NCBI RefSeq assembly: GCF_001653515.1
Contig: NZ_LYOY01000051.1
Coordinates: 330,001-394,000 of the forward strand
From: Streptomyces sp. ERV7
Lineage (GTDB): Bacteria > Actinomycetota > Actinomycetes > Streptomycetales > Streptomycetaceae
Direction: 5' to 3'
DNA: 64,000 nucleotides
How positions within the stretch are numbered: the first letter of the stretch is position 1; each line of letters opens with the position of its first letter. Positions 28,823-36,800 of the stretch are shown in pieces. Position numbers and translations under genes: made by a program. Below the pieces are notes generated by a model. It was not told the origin of the DNA. It saw nothing but the letters and a program-made list of their open reading frames with translations, and did not search any database.

Positions 28823-29508
28823 CCGGAGTCCCGGCATCCGCGGCGGGCGGTACCGGCCGGACGCCGGCGCCCGGCGGCAAGCTGGGCGCGGCGGCCGTCA
28901 ACCAGGCCAGCCTCTGGAACATCGCGAACATCCTCACCATGGTCCGGCTCGTGCTCGTGCCGGGCTTCGTGGTGCTGATGCTGCAGGACGGCGGCTACGA
29001 CCCGGCCTGGCGGGCCTGGGCGTGGGCGGCGTTCGCCGTCGCCATGATCACGGACATCTTCGACGGGCATCTGGCCCGGACGTACGACCTGGTCACGGAC
29101 TTCGGGAAGATCGCGGACCCGATCGCGGACAAAGCGATCATGGGCGCCGCGCTGGTCTGCCTCTCCTCGCTCGGCGATCTGCCGTGGTGGGTGACCGGGG
29201 CGATCCTCTTCCGGGAACTCGGGATCACGCTCCTGCGTTTCTGGGTCATCAGGCACGGGGTGATTCCCGCCAGCCGGGGCGGGAAGCTGAAGACCCTGGC
29301 ACAGGGCACGGCAACGGGGATGTACGTACTGGCGCTCACGGGTCCGCTGGCGACCCTGCGCTTCTGGGTGATGGCGGTCGCCGTGGTGCTGACGCTCGTC
29401 ACCGGGCTGGACTATGTGCGACAGGCGGTCGTACTGAGGCGCCAGGGGCTCGCCGCGGAGCGCGCGGAGCGTGCCGCCGAGGCCGCCGTGGAGGGACCGG
29501 GCCGGTGA
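28819..29508 (+). CDS. pgsA: CDP-diacylglycerol--glycerol-3-phosphate 3-phosphatidyltransferase (PgsA-type)
   Basis: A 229-residue integral membrane enzyme of the CDP-alcohol phosphatidyltransferase family, making phosphatidylglycerophosphate. The full signature is present: D-G-x2-A-R-x8-G-x3-D-x3-D in DIFDGHLARTYDLVTDFG followed by KIADPIADK. Several hydrophobic helices follow. The N-terminal 30 residues are a flexible Gly/Ala/Pro extension. Placement between rimO and cinA is the usual actinobacterial order. It overlaps rimO by 4 nt and cinA by 4 nt (GTGA), forming a tight operon. Paralogues of this family with other alcohol specificity exist, so the glycerol phosphate substrate is inferred. 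Confidence 0.9.
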   Translation: MTGVPASAAGGTGRTPAPGGKLGAAAVNQASLWNIANILTMVRLVLVPGFVVLMLQDGGYDPAWRAWAWAAFAVAMITDIFDGHLARTYDLVTDFGKIADPIADKAIMGAALVCLSSLGDLPWWVTGAILFRELGITLLRFWVIRHGVIPASRGGKLKTLAQGTATGMYVLALTGPLATLRFWVMAVAVVLTLVTGLDYVRQAVVLRRQGLAAERAERAAEAAVEGPGR

Positions 29509-30014
29509 GCGAGGCGGCGCAGGTCATTCAGCTACTCACGGAGAGTGACCAGACGGTCGCGGTGGCGGAGTCGCTGACCGGCGGTCTGGTGGCCGCCGAG
29601 CTGACCGGGGTGCCGGGTGCCTCGCAGTGTTTCCGCGGCTCCGTGACGGCCTACGCGACGGATGTGAAGCAGAAGGTCCTGGGCGTCGACGGGACCCTTC
29701 TGGCGGAGCGCGGAGCGGTGGACGCCGAGGTCGCGCGGCAGATGGCGGGGGGTGTGCGGCGGATGCTGGGGGCCGACTGGGGTCTGGCCACCACCGGCGT
29801 CGCGGGACCCGCCGCCCAGGACGGACAGCCCGTGGGGACGGTCTATGTCGCGGTCCAGGGACCGGACGGCACCGGGAAAACCGTCGCTTTGAGGTTGAAC
29901 GGCGGCAGGGCGGAAATCCGTAGAGAGAGTGTACGGAGCGTGCTCGAACTGCTCTCCGGTGAACTCGGCGAAGATGCGCGGGCACAGGATACGGAACAGA
30001 ACGGGGGGAATTGA
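29505..30014 (+). CDS. cinA: CinA C-terminal domain protein (nicotinamide-nucleotide amidohydrolase)
   Basis: A 169-residue stand-alone CinA C-terminal (PncC) domain that deamidates NMN to NaMN in pyridine nucleotide recycling. Motifs are AVAESLTGGLVAAELTGVPGAS near the start, GSVTAYATDVKQKVLGV, and TTGVAGPAAQDGQPVGTVYVA. The N-terminal COG1058 domain of full-length CinA is absent, as is usual in Streptomyces. The GTG start overlaps the pgsA stop, so translation is coupled. The last 15 residues are hydrophilic and not conserved. Confidence 0.92.
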   Translation: MSEAAQVIQLLTESDQTVAVAESLTGGLVAAELTGVPGASQCFRGSVTAYATDVKQKVLGVDGTLLAERGAVDAEVARQMAGGVRRMLGADWGLATTGVAGPAAQDGQPVGTVYVAVQGPDGTGKTVALRLNGGRAEIRRESVRSVLELLSGELGEDARAQDTEQNGGN

Positions 30015-30123
30015 TGTTTGCAGCCCTGAGTGAACACGACATCGCTCCCCGCACGGCCGCAGCGCGAGGCGGTACGGTGGGGCGTGAAGGATGCGGCTAC
30101 GCGGTCCGAGGAGGGAGCCACCG

Positions 30124-30507
30124 ATGATTCTGCTCCGTCGCCTGCTGGGTGACGTGCTGCGTCGGCAGCGCCAGCGCCAGGGCCGTACTCTGCGCGAAGT
30201 CTCCTCGTCCGCCCGAGTCTCACTCGGCTATCTCTCCGAGGTGGAGCGGGGGCAGAAGGAGGCTTCCTCCGAGCTGCTCTCCGCCATCTGCGACGCGCTT
30301 GACGTACGGATGTCCGAGCTCATGCGGGAAGTGAGCGACGAGCTGGCACTTGCCGAGCTCGCTGCCTCGGCGGCGGCGAGCGATCCGGTGCCTGCACCGG
30401 TACGTCCGATGCTCAATTCGATCTCCGTGACGTCGGTGACCGGCGTCCCGACCGAGCGAGTGACGATCAAGGCGCCCGCGGAAGCGGTGGACGTCGTCGC
30501 GGCCTGA
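30124..30507 (+). CDS. clgR: ClgR-like XRE family transcriptional regulator
   Basis: A 127-residue regulator. Residues about 5-65 hold a Xre helix-turn-helix (LGDVLRRQRQRQGRTLREVS, then VSLGYLSEVERGQKEASSELL). Both the motif and the position after pgsA-cinA match ClgR, the activator of clp protease and chaperone genes in actinobacteria. The C-terminus ends VVAA; in S. lividans ClgR the two terminal alanines are needed for its degradation by ClpP, so the protein is probably also unstable here. The ATG at 30124 has GGAGGG about 8 nt upstream; the in-frame ATG at 30091 lacks one. A strong terminator follows at 30533. Confidence 0.85.
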   Translation: MILLRRLLGDVLRRQRQRQGRTLREVSSSARVSLGYLSEVERGQKEASSELLSAICDALDVRMSELMREVSDELALAELAASAAASDPVPAPVRPMLNSISVTSVTGVPTERVTIKAPAEAVDVVAA

Positions 30508-30532
30508 CACTGTCGGGCTCTGTCTGTGGGTG

Positions 30533-30568
30533 GCCCCGGCCGGTCTGTTGACCGGCCGGGGCTTCTCT
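30533..30568 (+). terminator. Terminator after the rimO-clgR gene group
   Basis: A 12-bp perfect stem, arms 30533-30544 and 30551-30562, with a 6-nt loop (CTGTTG), followed by TTCTCTTTG. It lies 26 nt after the clgR-like stop. Confidence 0.88.
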
Positions 30569-30584
30569 TTGCCCTGGGATCCCC

Positions 30585-30655
30585 TGCGATGCCCTGCGAT
30601 GCGCTGGAGATCCCCGAGGTCTGAGATCCCTGAGGTCCCTGAGGCCCCCCCCAAG
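30585..30655. repeat. Short imperfect tandem repeats
   Basis: Two overlapping short-period patterns: CCCTGCGATG twice (10-nt period, near 30583-30602), then GATCCC/GAGGTC units (GAGATCCC, GAGGTCTGAGATCCCTGAGG, TCCCTGAGG). They lie between the clgR-like terminator and the dps promoter region. There is no coding potential. Confidence 0.6.
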
Positions 30656-30760
30656 ACGCCTGGAATGCCCCATTTGGGGCTTCTGTGTAAGGGTGGGGGG
30701 TGAACGCGGGGAGCCGGCCGGTGTACACCGGACCCGGCGCAGACCGAACGGAGTGCATGC

Positions 30761-31231
30761 ATGTCTGTCGTGAAGAGCTCACTGCCCGAGGCCGACCTGA
30801 AGGTGGTGGGCGAGGCGTTGCAGGGCGCTCTCGTCGACCTCGTGGACCTGGCGCTGGTCGCCAAGCAGGTGCACTGGAACGTCGTCGGGCCGCGCTTCCG
30901 GTCCGTCCACCTCCAGCTCGACGAGGTCGTCGACACGGCCAGGCTGCACTCCGACACAGTGGCCGAACGGGCCGCGGCGCTCGGGGTCACCCCGGACGGC
31001 CGGGCGGCGACCGTGGCGGCGGAGAGCGCGATCGGCAAGGTGCCCACCGGCTGGATCAAGGACGGTGACGCGGTACGGATCCTGGTCGACGCGCTGGGCG
31101 CGGTGGTCACGAGGATGCGCGAGCGGATCGATTCCACCGGCGATCCGGACGCGGTCAGCCAGGACGTACTCATCGGGCTGACGGCGGACCTGGAGAAGCA
31201 TGCGTGGATGTTCCAGGCGGAGATGGGCTGA
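30761..31231 (+). CDS. dps: Dps family DNA-binding ferritin-like protein
   Basis: A 156-residue Dps protein that stores iron and shields DNA during stress and stationary phase. The intersubunit ferroxidase residues are in KQVHWNVVGPRF and HLQLDEVVDTARLHSDTVAERA (H, D and E spacing typical of Dps). The N-terminal tail is short with two lysines, so DNA binding may be weak. Streptomyces carries several Dps paralogues; by position this corresponds to DpsB of S. coelicolor. The ATG at 30761 follows GGAG by 6 nt. It is monocistronic, upstream of the terminator-less repeat region at 31301. Confidence 0.93.
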   Translation: MSVVKSSLPEADLKVVGEALQGALVDLVDLALVAKQVHWNVVGPRFRSVHLQLDEVVDTARLHSDTVAERAAALGVTPDGRAATVAAESAIGKVPTGWIKDGDAVRILVDALGAVVTRMRERIDSTGDPDAVSQDVLIGLTADLEKHAWMFQAEMG

Positions 31232-31300
31232 GGGTACGTGCCTGTGGGCTCAGGTTTTGCGGGCTGGGGTGGGGTGGCCTGAGGTTCGGCGGCGGGCGTC

Positions 31301-31365
31301 GTCGCGGTCTGAGTTTGTCGCGGTCCGCATTCGCTGTGGTCTGCATTCGTCGCGGTCTTCGTTGC
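31301..31365. repeat. 16-nt period minisatellite
   Basis: Four imperfect copies of a GTCGCGGTCTG-type unit begin at about 31301, 31317, 31333 and 31349, an exact 16-nt period. Looser copies of the GGTCT core continue to about 31405. The stretch lies between dps and a small membrane protein gene, within a 275-bp gap without other features. Confidence 0.65.
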
Positions 31366-31506
31366 CGGGGTCTTTGCTGGGGCCTGGGTTGTAGTGGTCT
31401 GAGGCGCTTGCGGGGCGCGTGGGGTGGTGCGCGCGCTGGGACTGCATCCGGTGCGCCCTCCCGGTGAACTGGGGGAGCGGTCTAGCGTCGGCCCGAGGAG
31501 GCGGCC

Positions 31507-31725
31507 ATGGCAGTGGCGGTGCGATGGGTGCCGGCGCTTGTGGTGGGGGCGCTGTGGTGGTGGGCGGTGCTTCGCCTGCTGACGGCGCCCGACGAGGCCG
31601 GAGTTTTCGAGGGCGCGGTGGCGGCGGGCGGCTGGGGGCTGAGCCTGCTGCCGGTGCATGTCGCGCCCACGGTTACCAGGGCATCGCGACGCCGCCGTTC
31701 GGACGCAGGATCTGGCCCGTCGTGA
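31507..31725 (+). CDS. Small membrane protein, hypothetical
   Basis: A 72-residue frame whose ATG follows GGAGG by about 6 nt. Residues 1-25 are one hydrophobic segment with tryptophans (VRWVPALVVGALWWWAVLRLL), and residues 35-50 form a second weaker one. The last 20 residues are Arg/Ser-rich and overlap the 3' end of the convergent dehydrogenase gene by 53 nt. This tail may be an extension through loss of an earlier stop. I do not recognise the family; the start signal and hydrophobic pattern support it as real. Confidence 0.5.
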   Translation: MAVAVRWVPALVVGALWWWAVLRLLTAPDEAGVFEGAVAAGGWGLSLLPVHVAPTVTRASRRRRSDAGSGPS

Positions 31726-32437
31726 ACGAGGACGCGTCCGAGGCGAGATAGAGCACGGTGTGTGCGATGTCCTCGGGCTCGCCGACCCGCCCGAGCGGGG
31801 AGAGCCGGACCATCGTCGACTCGATCTGCCGCTGCTGATCGGCCGAGTGCCGCTCGGTCATCGGTGTGCGGACCCAGCCGGGTGCGACGGCGTTGACGCG
31901 GATGGAGTGCGGGCCGAGCTCCGTGGCGAGGGTCTTGGTCAGCTGGACGACAGCCGCCTTCGAGGTGCTGTAGCAGAAGAGTCCTGGCCCCGCGGAGTCG
32001 ACGGCTCCGGAGGCCATGGTGATGATGCTGCCCGGCGTACCGTTCTCGATCATGACGCGGGCCGCCTCCTGGCAGGAGTGCAGCACGCCTTTGAAGTTCA
32101 CCGCGAGGACGCGGTCGAGGTCGGCGTCCTCGGTGTCGAGGACGCTGCTGGAGTGCATGATCCCGGCGACGGCGGCCAGCACGTCGACCCGCCCCGCGGC
32201 CCGGACGGCCGCGCGCAGCCGGGTGCGATCGGTCACGTCGAGCACGTGGGTGTACGCGGTACCCCCGGCCTTGGCGATCAGCTCGCGGGTGCCCTGGAGG
32301 CCCTGGTCGTCGAGGTCGGCGCAGTGCACGACCGCGCCCGCTTCGGCGAGCAGCACGGCACTGGCCCGCCCGATCCCGCCGGCGGCCCCGGTCACGAAGG
32401 CGGTGCGATCGGTGAGGTCGTACGCCGAGAGGGGCAT
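31673..32437 (-). CDS. Short-chain dehydrogenase/reductase family oxidoreductase
   Basis: A 254-residue classical SDR. The Rossmann glycine motif TGAAGGIGRA is at residues 15-24, followed by D in HCADLDD (suggesting NAD preference), VDVLAAVAGI (the NAG-type motif), the catalytic Tyr/Lys in YSTSKAAVV and NAVAPGWVRTPM. It oxidises or reduces a small alcohol or ketone; the substrate is unknown. ATG 32437 was chosen; a TTG further upstream (32473) would add 12 unconserved residues. The C-terminus overlaps the small membrane protein gene. Confidence 0.9.
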   Translation of the reverse strand: MPLSAYDLTDRTAFVTGAAGGIGRASAVLLAEAGAVVHCADLDDQGLQGTRELIAKAGGTAYTHVLDVTDRTRLRAAVRAAGRVDVLAAVAGIMHSSSVLDTEDADLDRVLAVNFKGVLHSCQEAARVMIENGTPGSIITMASGAVDSAGPGLFCYSTSKAAVVQLTKTLATELGPHSIRVNAVAPGWVRTPMTERHSADQQRQIESTMVRLSPLGRVGEPEDIAHTVLYLASDASSFTTGQILRPNGGVAMPW

Positions 32438-32544
32438 GCGGGGACGGTACGGCGGGACCTGACGGAACGTCAACTGTCCTGCGGGGTCGGCTGGATGGCG
32501 GAGGGGGGTGGTCGTCCGGGTTGGGTTGTCGGGTGTGTGCTGGG

Positions 32545-32690
32545 CCAGCCGGTGGTTCGATGGGCCGGTCGGTACTTCGATGCGCCGACCGGTGGTTCGA
32601 TGGGGCGGTTGCTGGTTCGTTCGATGAGTCGGTTGGTGTGCTGCTGGGGCGGTCGGTGGTCTGCCGGGTCAGTTGGTGTGCTGCCCGGAG
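32545..32690. repeat. 20/40-nt period tandem repeats upstream of SDR and at the nei 3' end
   Basis: The unit CCGGTGGTTCGATGGG occurs at 32549-32564 and 32589-32604, with a diverged copy between them (GTCGGTACTTCGATGCG), giving a 20-nt period. GTTGGTGTGCTG occurs at 32632-32643 and 32672-32683, 40 nt apart. The array enters the last codons of nei and may have altered its C-terminus (HSGQHTN). Confidence 0.65.
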
Positions 32691-33463
32691 TGGCCGTGCG
32701 CCGGAGGGTTGGGCTGGCAATGCGGGCACCAGTAGGTGGGGCGCTCGCTGCCGGCCGGGTCGCGCAGGGTGGTGCTGCGCAGCCCGGTTCCGCAGCGGGG
32801 GCAGGGCTGCCCGCTGCGCCCGTACACATACACCTTCCGGGACGTGCGCTCCCGATTCGCCTCCAGAAGCTTCTTGGCGGCGACGACGACGCGCGCGGGG
32901 TCGGTGAGCTCGCCGACGGGCAGCCACGGTACGGCCCGGACGGCGAAGCAGATCTCGGACTTGTAGATATTGCCGACCCCCGCGAGATTGCGCTGGTCGA
33001 GCAGTGCCTCGCCGAGGGGGCGGGCGGGGTCCTGGAGCAGGTTGCGCAGGGCCAGCTCGGGGTCCCAGCCGGGTCCGAGCAGATCGGGGCCGAGGTGGCC
33101 GACGACACGGTGCTCGTCGCGGGTGCGGAGCAGTTCGAGTACGGCCAGCCGGTATCCGACAGCCGTACGTTCCGCCGTGCCCAGGATCGCCCGGATCTGG
33201 TCGCTCCGGCCGCCCCGCCAGCGTTCCCCGGGCGCGAAGATCCGCCAGGACCCCTCCATGCGCAGATGAGAGTGGAGGGTGAGGCCGCCCTCGATCCGGG
33301 TGAGCAGATGCTTGCCGCGCGGGGTGACGTCCAGCACGGTCCGCCCCGTCAGGTCGACGGTCGCGAGCCGGGGCACGCGCAGGTCGGACCGGGTCAGCTC
33401 ACATCCGCCGAGAGCGGCATCGAGCCGCCGGGCAGCCTGCCAGACGGTGTCTCCTTCGGGCAT
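32669..33463 (-). CDS. nei: Fpg/Nei family DNA glycosylase/AP lyase (endonuclease VIII-like)
   Basis: A 264-residue base-excision repair enzyme. The catalytic N-terminus MPEGDT (P2 nucleophile, E3) fixes the start at 33463, because the proline must follow the initiator Met. K in PRGKHLLTR is the conserved lysine. The H2TH region is LLDQRNLAGVGNIYKSE. The C-terminal zinc finger is complete, with CPRCG and CPHC. MPEGDT rather than MPELPE marks the Nei branch, which removes oxidised pyrimidines. The C-terminal tail after the finger (about 15 residues) is encoded partly by tandem repeat DNA. It is transcribed the same way as the helicase upstream, 349 bp away. Confidence 0.93.
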   Translation of the reverse strand: MPEGDTVWQAARRLDAALGGCELTRSDLRVPRLATVDLTGRTVLDVTPRGKHLLTRIEGGLTLHSHLRMEGSWRIFAPGERWRGGRSDQIRAILGTAERTAVGYRLAVLELLRTRDEHRVVGHLGPDLLGPGWDPELALRNLLQDPARPLGEALLDQRNLAGVGNIYKSEICFAVRAVPWLPVGELTDPARVVVAAKKLLEANRERTSRKVYVYGRSGQPCPRCGTGLRSTTLRDPAGSERPTYWCPHCQPNPPAHGHSGQHTN

Positions 33464-33812
33464 GGGGCCATTGTGCCGCGAGGTTCTTCGGGGGGCGGGC
33501 CTTTGTCTGCGGGTCGGTGGGGGCTGGTCGCGTAGCTCCCCGCGAAGTCCCTCCGGGAGCGCGTGATCTTTGCCTGCGGGTGGGTGGCGGTTGCTCGCGC
33601 AGTTCCCCGCGCTCCTTATGCACCTCCGGCCCCAGGTACTTCCAGCCCCTCGGGCGGCAGTGGTTCTGCCCCTCCGGCGGTTGCGCGCTCTCCAGCCTTT
33701 CCGGCGTTTGAGGAGCGGGGTTCGGGGCGGAGCCCCAGCCGGGGTCACGGGCGGAGCCCCGGTGGCCAACCCACCCACCCAACCCGGTTTAGGGAAAGGG
33801 GCGGGGTGGGGC
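33464..33812. repeat. Dispersed-type intergenic repeat between nei and the helicase
   Basis: A 349-bp gap. Two diverged copies of a roughly 45-nt unit beginning TTTG(T/C)CTGCGGGT start at 33502 and 33569; each ends in AG(C/T)TCCCCGCG. They are followed by CCTTTCCGGCGTTTGAGGAG-type sequence and GGGGCGGAGCCCC inverted repeats (33723-33765). I recall such sequences as a common intergenic element in Streptomyces genomes. No gene is present. The hairpins may end transcription of the helicase gene. Confidence 0.6.
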
Positions 33813-36800
33813 TCAAGGTCGCAGCCGCAACCCCCGCGGCGTCGCCACGAACCCCGCCGACTCCAGCGTCCGGGCGAGCGGCGCGGTGAGCGCCGCCTCG
33901 CCGTTGACCCGCTCCACAGTCACCGTCCCCAGCCGCCCCGCCAGCGCCGCTCCCGCCAGCGCCTCCACCGCCGCCAGCAGCGCCGGATCGTCGGGCTCGG
34001 CCGGCCAGACCAGCAGCGACTTGCCACCGCGCTCCATGTAGAGCGCGAGCTCACCGTCGACCAGGACCACCATCGACCCGGCCTTGCGGCCCGGCTTGTG
34101 GCCGGCCCCCGTCGGCGGCTCGGGCCAGGGAAGCGCCGCCCCGTACGCGTTGGCCGGATCCGCGGCCGCCAGCACCACACCACGCGGCGCCGGCCGCGCC
34201 TCCGCACGGTCGCGCGCGGTGGCCGCCGCCCGCAGCCGGTCCACCGCCCCGTCCATCGCGAACTGGGCCGCACCCAGCCCCTCGACGACATAGCCCCGCC
34301 GCGCCTGGCCGCTGTCCTCGAACGCCGCCAGGATCCGGTACGTAGCCGAGAAGCCGCCCTCGACCCCCTCGGCCGCGACCGCGCCCCGGGTCACCACGCC
34401 ATGGCGGTCGAGGAGCGTCCGGGCCAGGGCATGCGCCCGGTGCGTGGGGTCCGGCTCGCGGCCGGGCAGCAGGGACCAGCGCCCCGACACCGTCGGCGGC
34501 CCGGTGCGCGACGCGGGCCGCGCCGCCGCCGTGAGCGTCCCGTAACGCCCGCGTGGAACGGTCCGCTTGGCCCGGTGCGCCGTGGACCCGGCGGTACGGC
34601 CCGACCCGAGCAGCGCCCGCAACGGCGCGAGCGTGTCGTTGGTGAGCCGCCCCGACCACGCCAGGTCCCATACGGCGTCGGCCAGTTGGGGGTCGGTCGC
34701 CTCCGGATGCGTGGTGGAGCGGACCTGGTCGGCGATCTGGCGGAAGAACAGCCCGTACCCGGGGGCGAGCGCGGTCAGCACCGACTCGTGCAGCGCGGTC
34801 AGCTCCAGGGGGTGCGGCGGTGGCAGCAGCAGGGGCGCCGCGTCCGCCAGGAACAGGGAGACCCAGCCGTCCTTGCCCGGCAGCGCGCCCGCCCCCGCCC
34901 ACAGGACCTCGCCGGTGGTGGTGAGCTCGTCGAGCAGCCCCGGTCCGTAGTCGGAGACCCGGGACGGCAGCACCAGCTTCTCCAGCGCGGACGCGGGCAC
35001 GGCGGCGCCCTGCAACTGCTCGACGGCCCTGGCCAGGCCGTCGATGCCGCGCAGGCTGCTGCTCCCCAGGTGCTGCCACTGCGGCAGGAAGGTGGCCAGC
35101 GCCGCGGGCGGTACCGGTTCGAGCTCGTGGCGCAGCGCCGCCAGCGAACGGCGGCGCAGCCTGCGCAGCACCGTCGCGTCGCACCACTCCTGTCCGAGCC
35201 CCGCCGGGTGGAACTCGCCCTGCACCACCCGCCCGCTCGCCGCCAGCCGTTGCAGCGCGCCTTCGGTGACGGCCGTGCCGAGGCCGAACCGGGCGGCCGC
35301 GGTGGCCGAGGTGAACGGCCCGTGCGTGCGCGCGTACCGCGACAGTAGGTCGCCGAGGGGGTCCTTGACCGGCTCCATGAACGCTTCGGGCACACCCACC
35401 GGAAGCGCCGTGCCCAGCGCGTCGCGCAGCCGGCCCGCGTCCTCGATCGCCGCCCAGTGCTCGGCGCCGCCGACCCGGACCCGGATGGCGCGGCGGGCGG
35501 ACGCGAGCTCCTGCGGCCACTGCGCCTCGGCGCCGCGCGCGACCAGTTCGTCGTCGGTCAGCGGCCCCAGGACCCGCAGCAGGTCGGCGACGCCCTCCAT
35601 GTCCTTGATCCGGCGGTCCTCGGTGAGCCACTGGAGCTCCTGCTCAAGCTCGGTGAGGACGTCCGCGTCCAGGAGCTCGCGCAGCTCGGCCTGGCCGAGC
35701 AACTCGGCCAGCAGCCGGGAGTCGAGCGAGAGGGCGGCGGCCCGCCGCTCGGCCAGCGGCGAGTCGCCCTCGTACAGGAACTGGGCGACATAGCCGAAGA
35801 GCAGCGAGCGCGCGAAGGGCGACGGCTCGGGCGTGGTCACCTCGACCATTCGCACCCGGCGCGCCTCCAGGTCGCCCATCAGCTCGGTCAGCCCGGGTAC
35901 GTCGAAGACGTCCTGGAGGCACTCGCGGACGGCCTCCAGGACGATCGGGAACGAGCCGAACTCGCTCGCCACCTGGAGCAGTTGGGCCGCACGCTGGCGC
36001 TGCTGCCACAGCGGGGTGCGCTTGCCGGGGTTGCGCCGGGGCAGCAGCAACGCGCGCGCGGCGCACTCCCGGAAGCGGGCGGCGAACAGCGCGGAGCCGC
36101 CCACCTGCTCGGTGACGATCTGCTCGACCTCGCCCTTGTCGAAGACGGCGTCCGCGGCGCCGACCGGGGCCTGCTCACTGTCGTACGTCGAGTCCAGGTG
36201 GCCGGGGTCCTGGTCGAGGAGGTCCAGGCCCATCAGGTCGGCGTCGGGCAGCCGCAGCACGATGCCGTCGTCCGCGTGCATGACCTGGGCGTCCATCCCG
36301 TACCGCTCGGCCAGGCGGGCGCCGAGCGCCAGCGCCCAGGGCGCGTGCACCTGGGCCCCGAAGGGGGAGTGGATGACGACCCGCCAGTCGCCCAGCTCGT
36401 CGCGGAACCGCTCGACGAGGATGGTGCGGTCGTCGGGCACATGGCCGCAGGCGCGGCGCTGTTCGTCGAGGTAGGCCAGGACGTTGTCGGCCGCCCAGGC
36501 GTCCAGGCCCGCGCTCAGCAGCCGCAGCCGCGCGTCCTCGGGGCTGAGGGAGCCGACCTCGCGCAGGAACGCGCCCAGCGCGCGCCCCAGTTCGAGCGGG
36601 CGGCCCAGCTGGTCGCCCTTCCAGAAGGGCAGCCTGCCCGGCACGCCGGGGGCGGGGGAGACCAGCACGCGGTCACGGGTGATGTCCTCGATCCGCCAGG
36701 ACGTGGTGCCCAGCGTGAACACATCGCCGACGCGCGACTCGTAGACCATCTCCTCGTCGAGCTCTCCTACGCGGCCGCCGCCCTTCTTGGGGTCGGAGCC

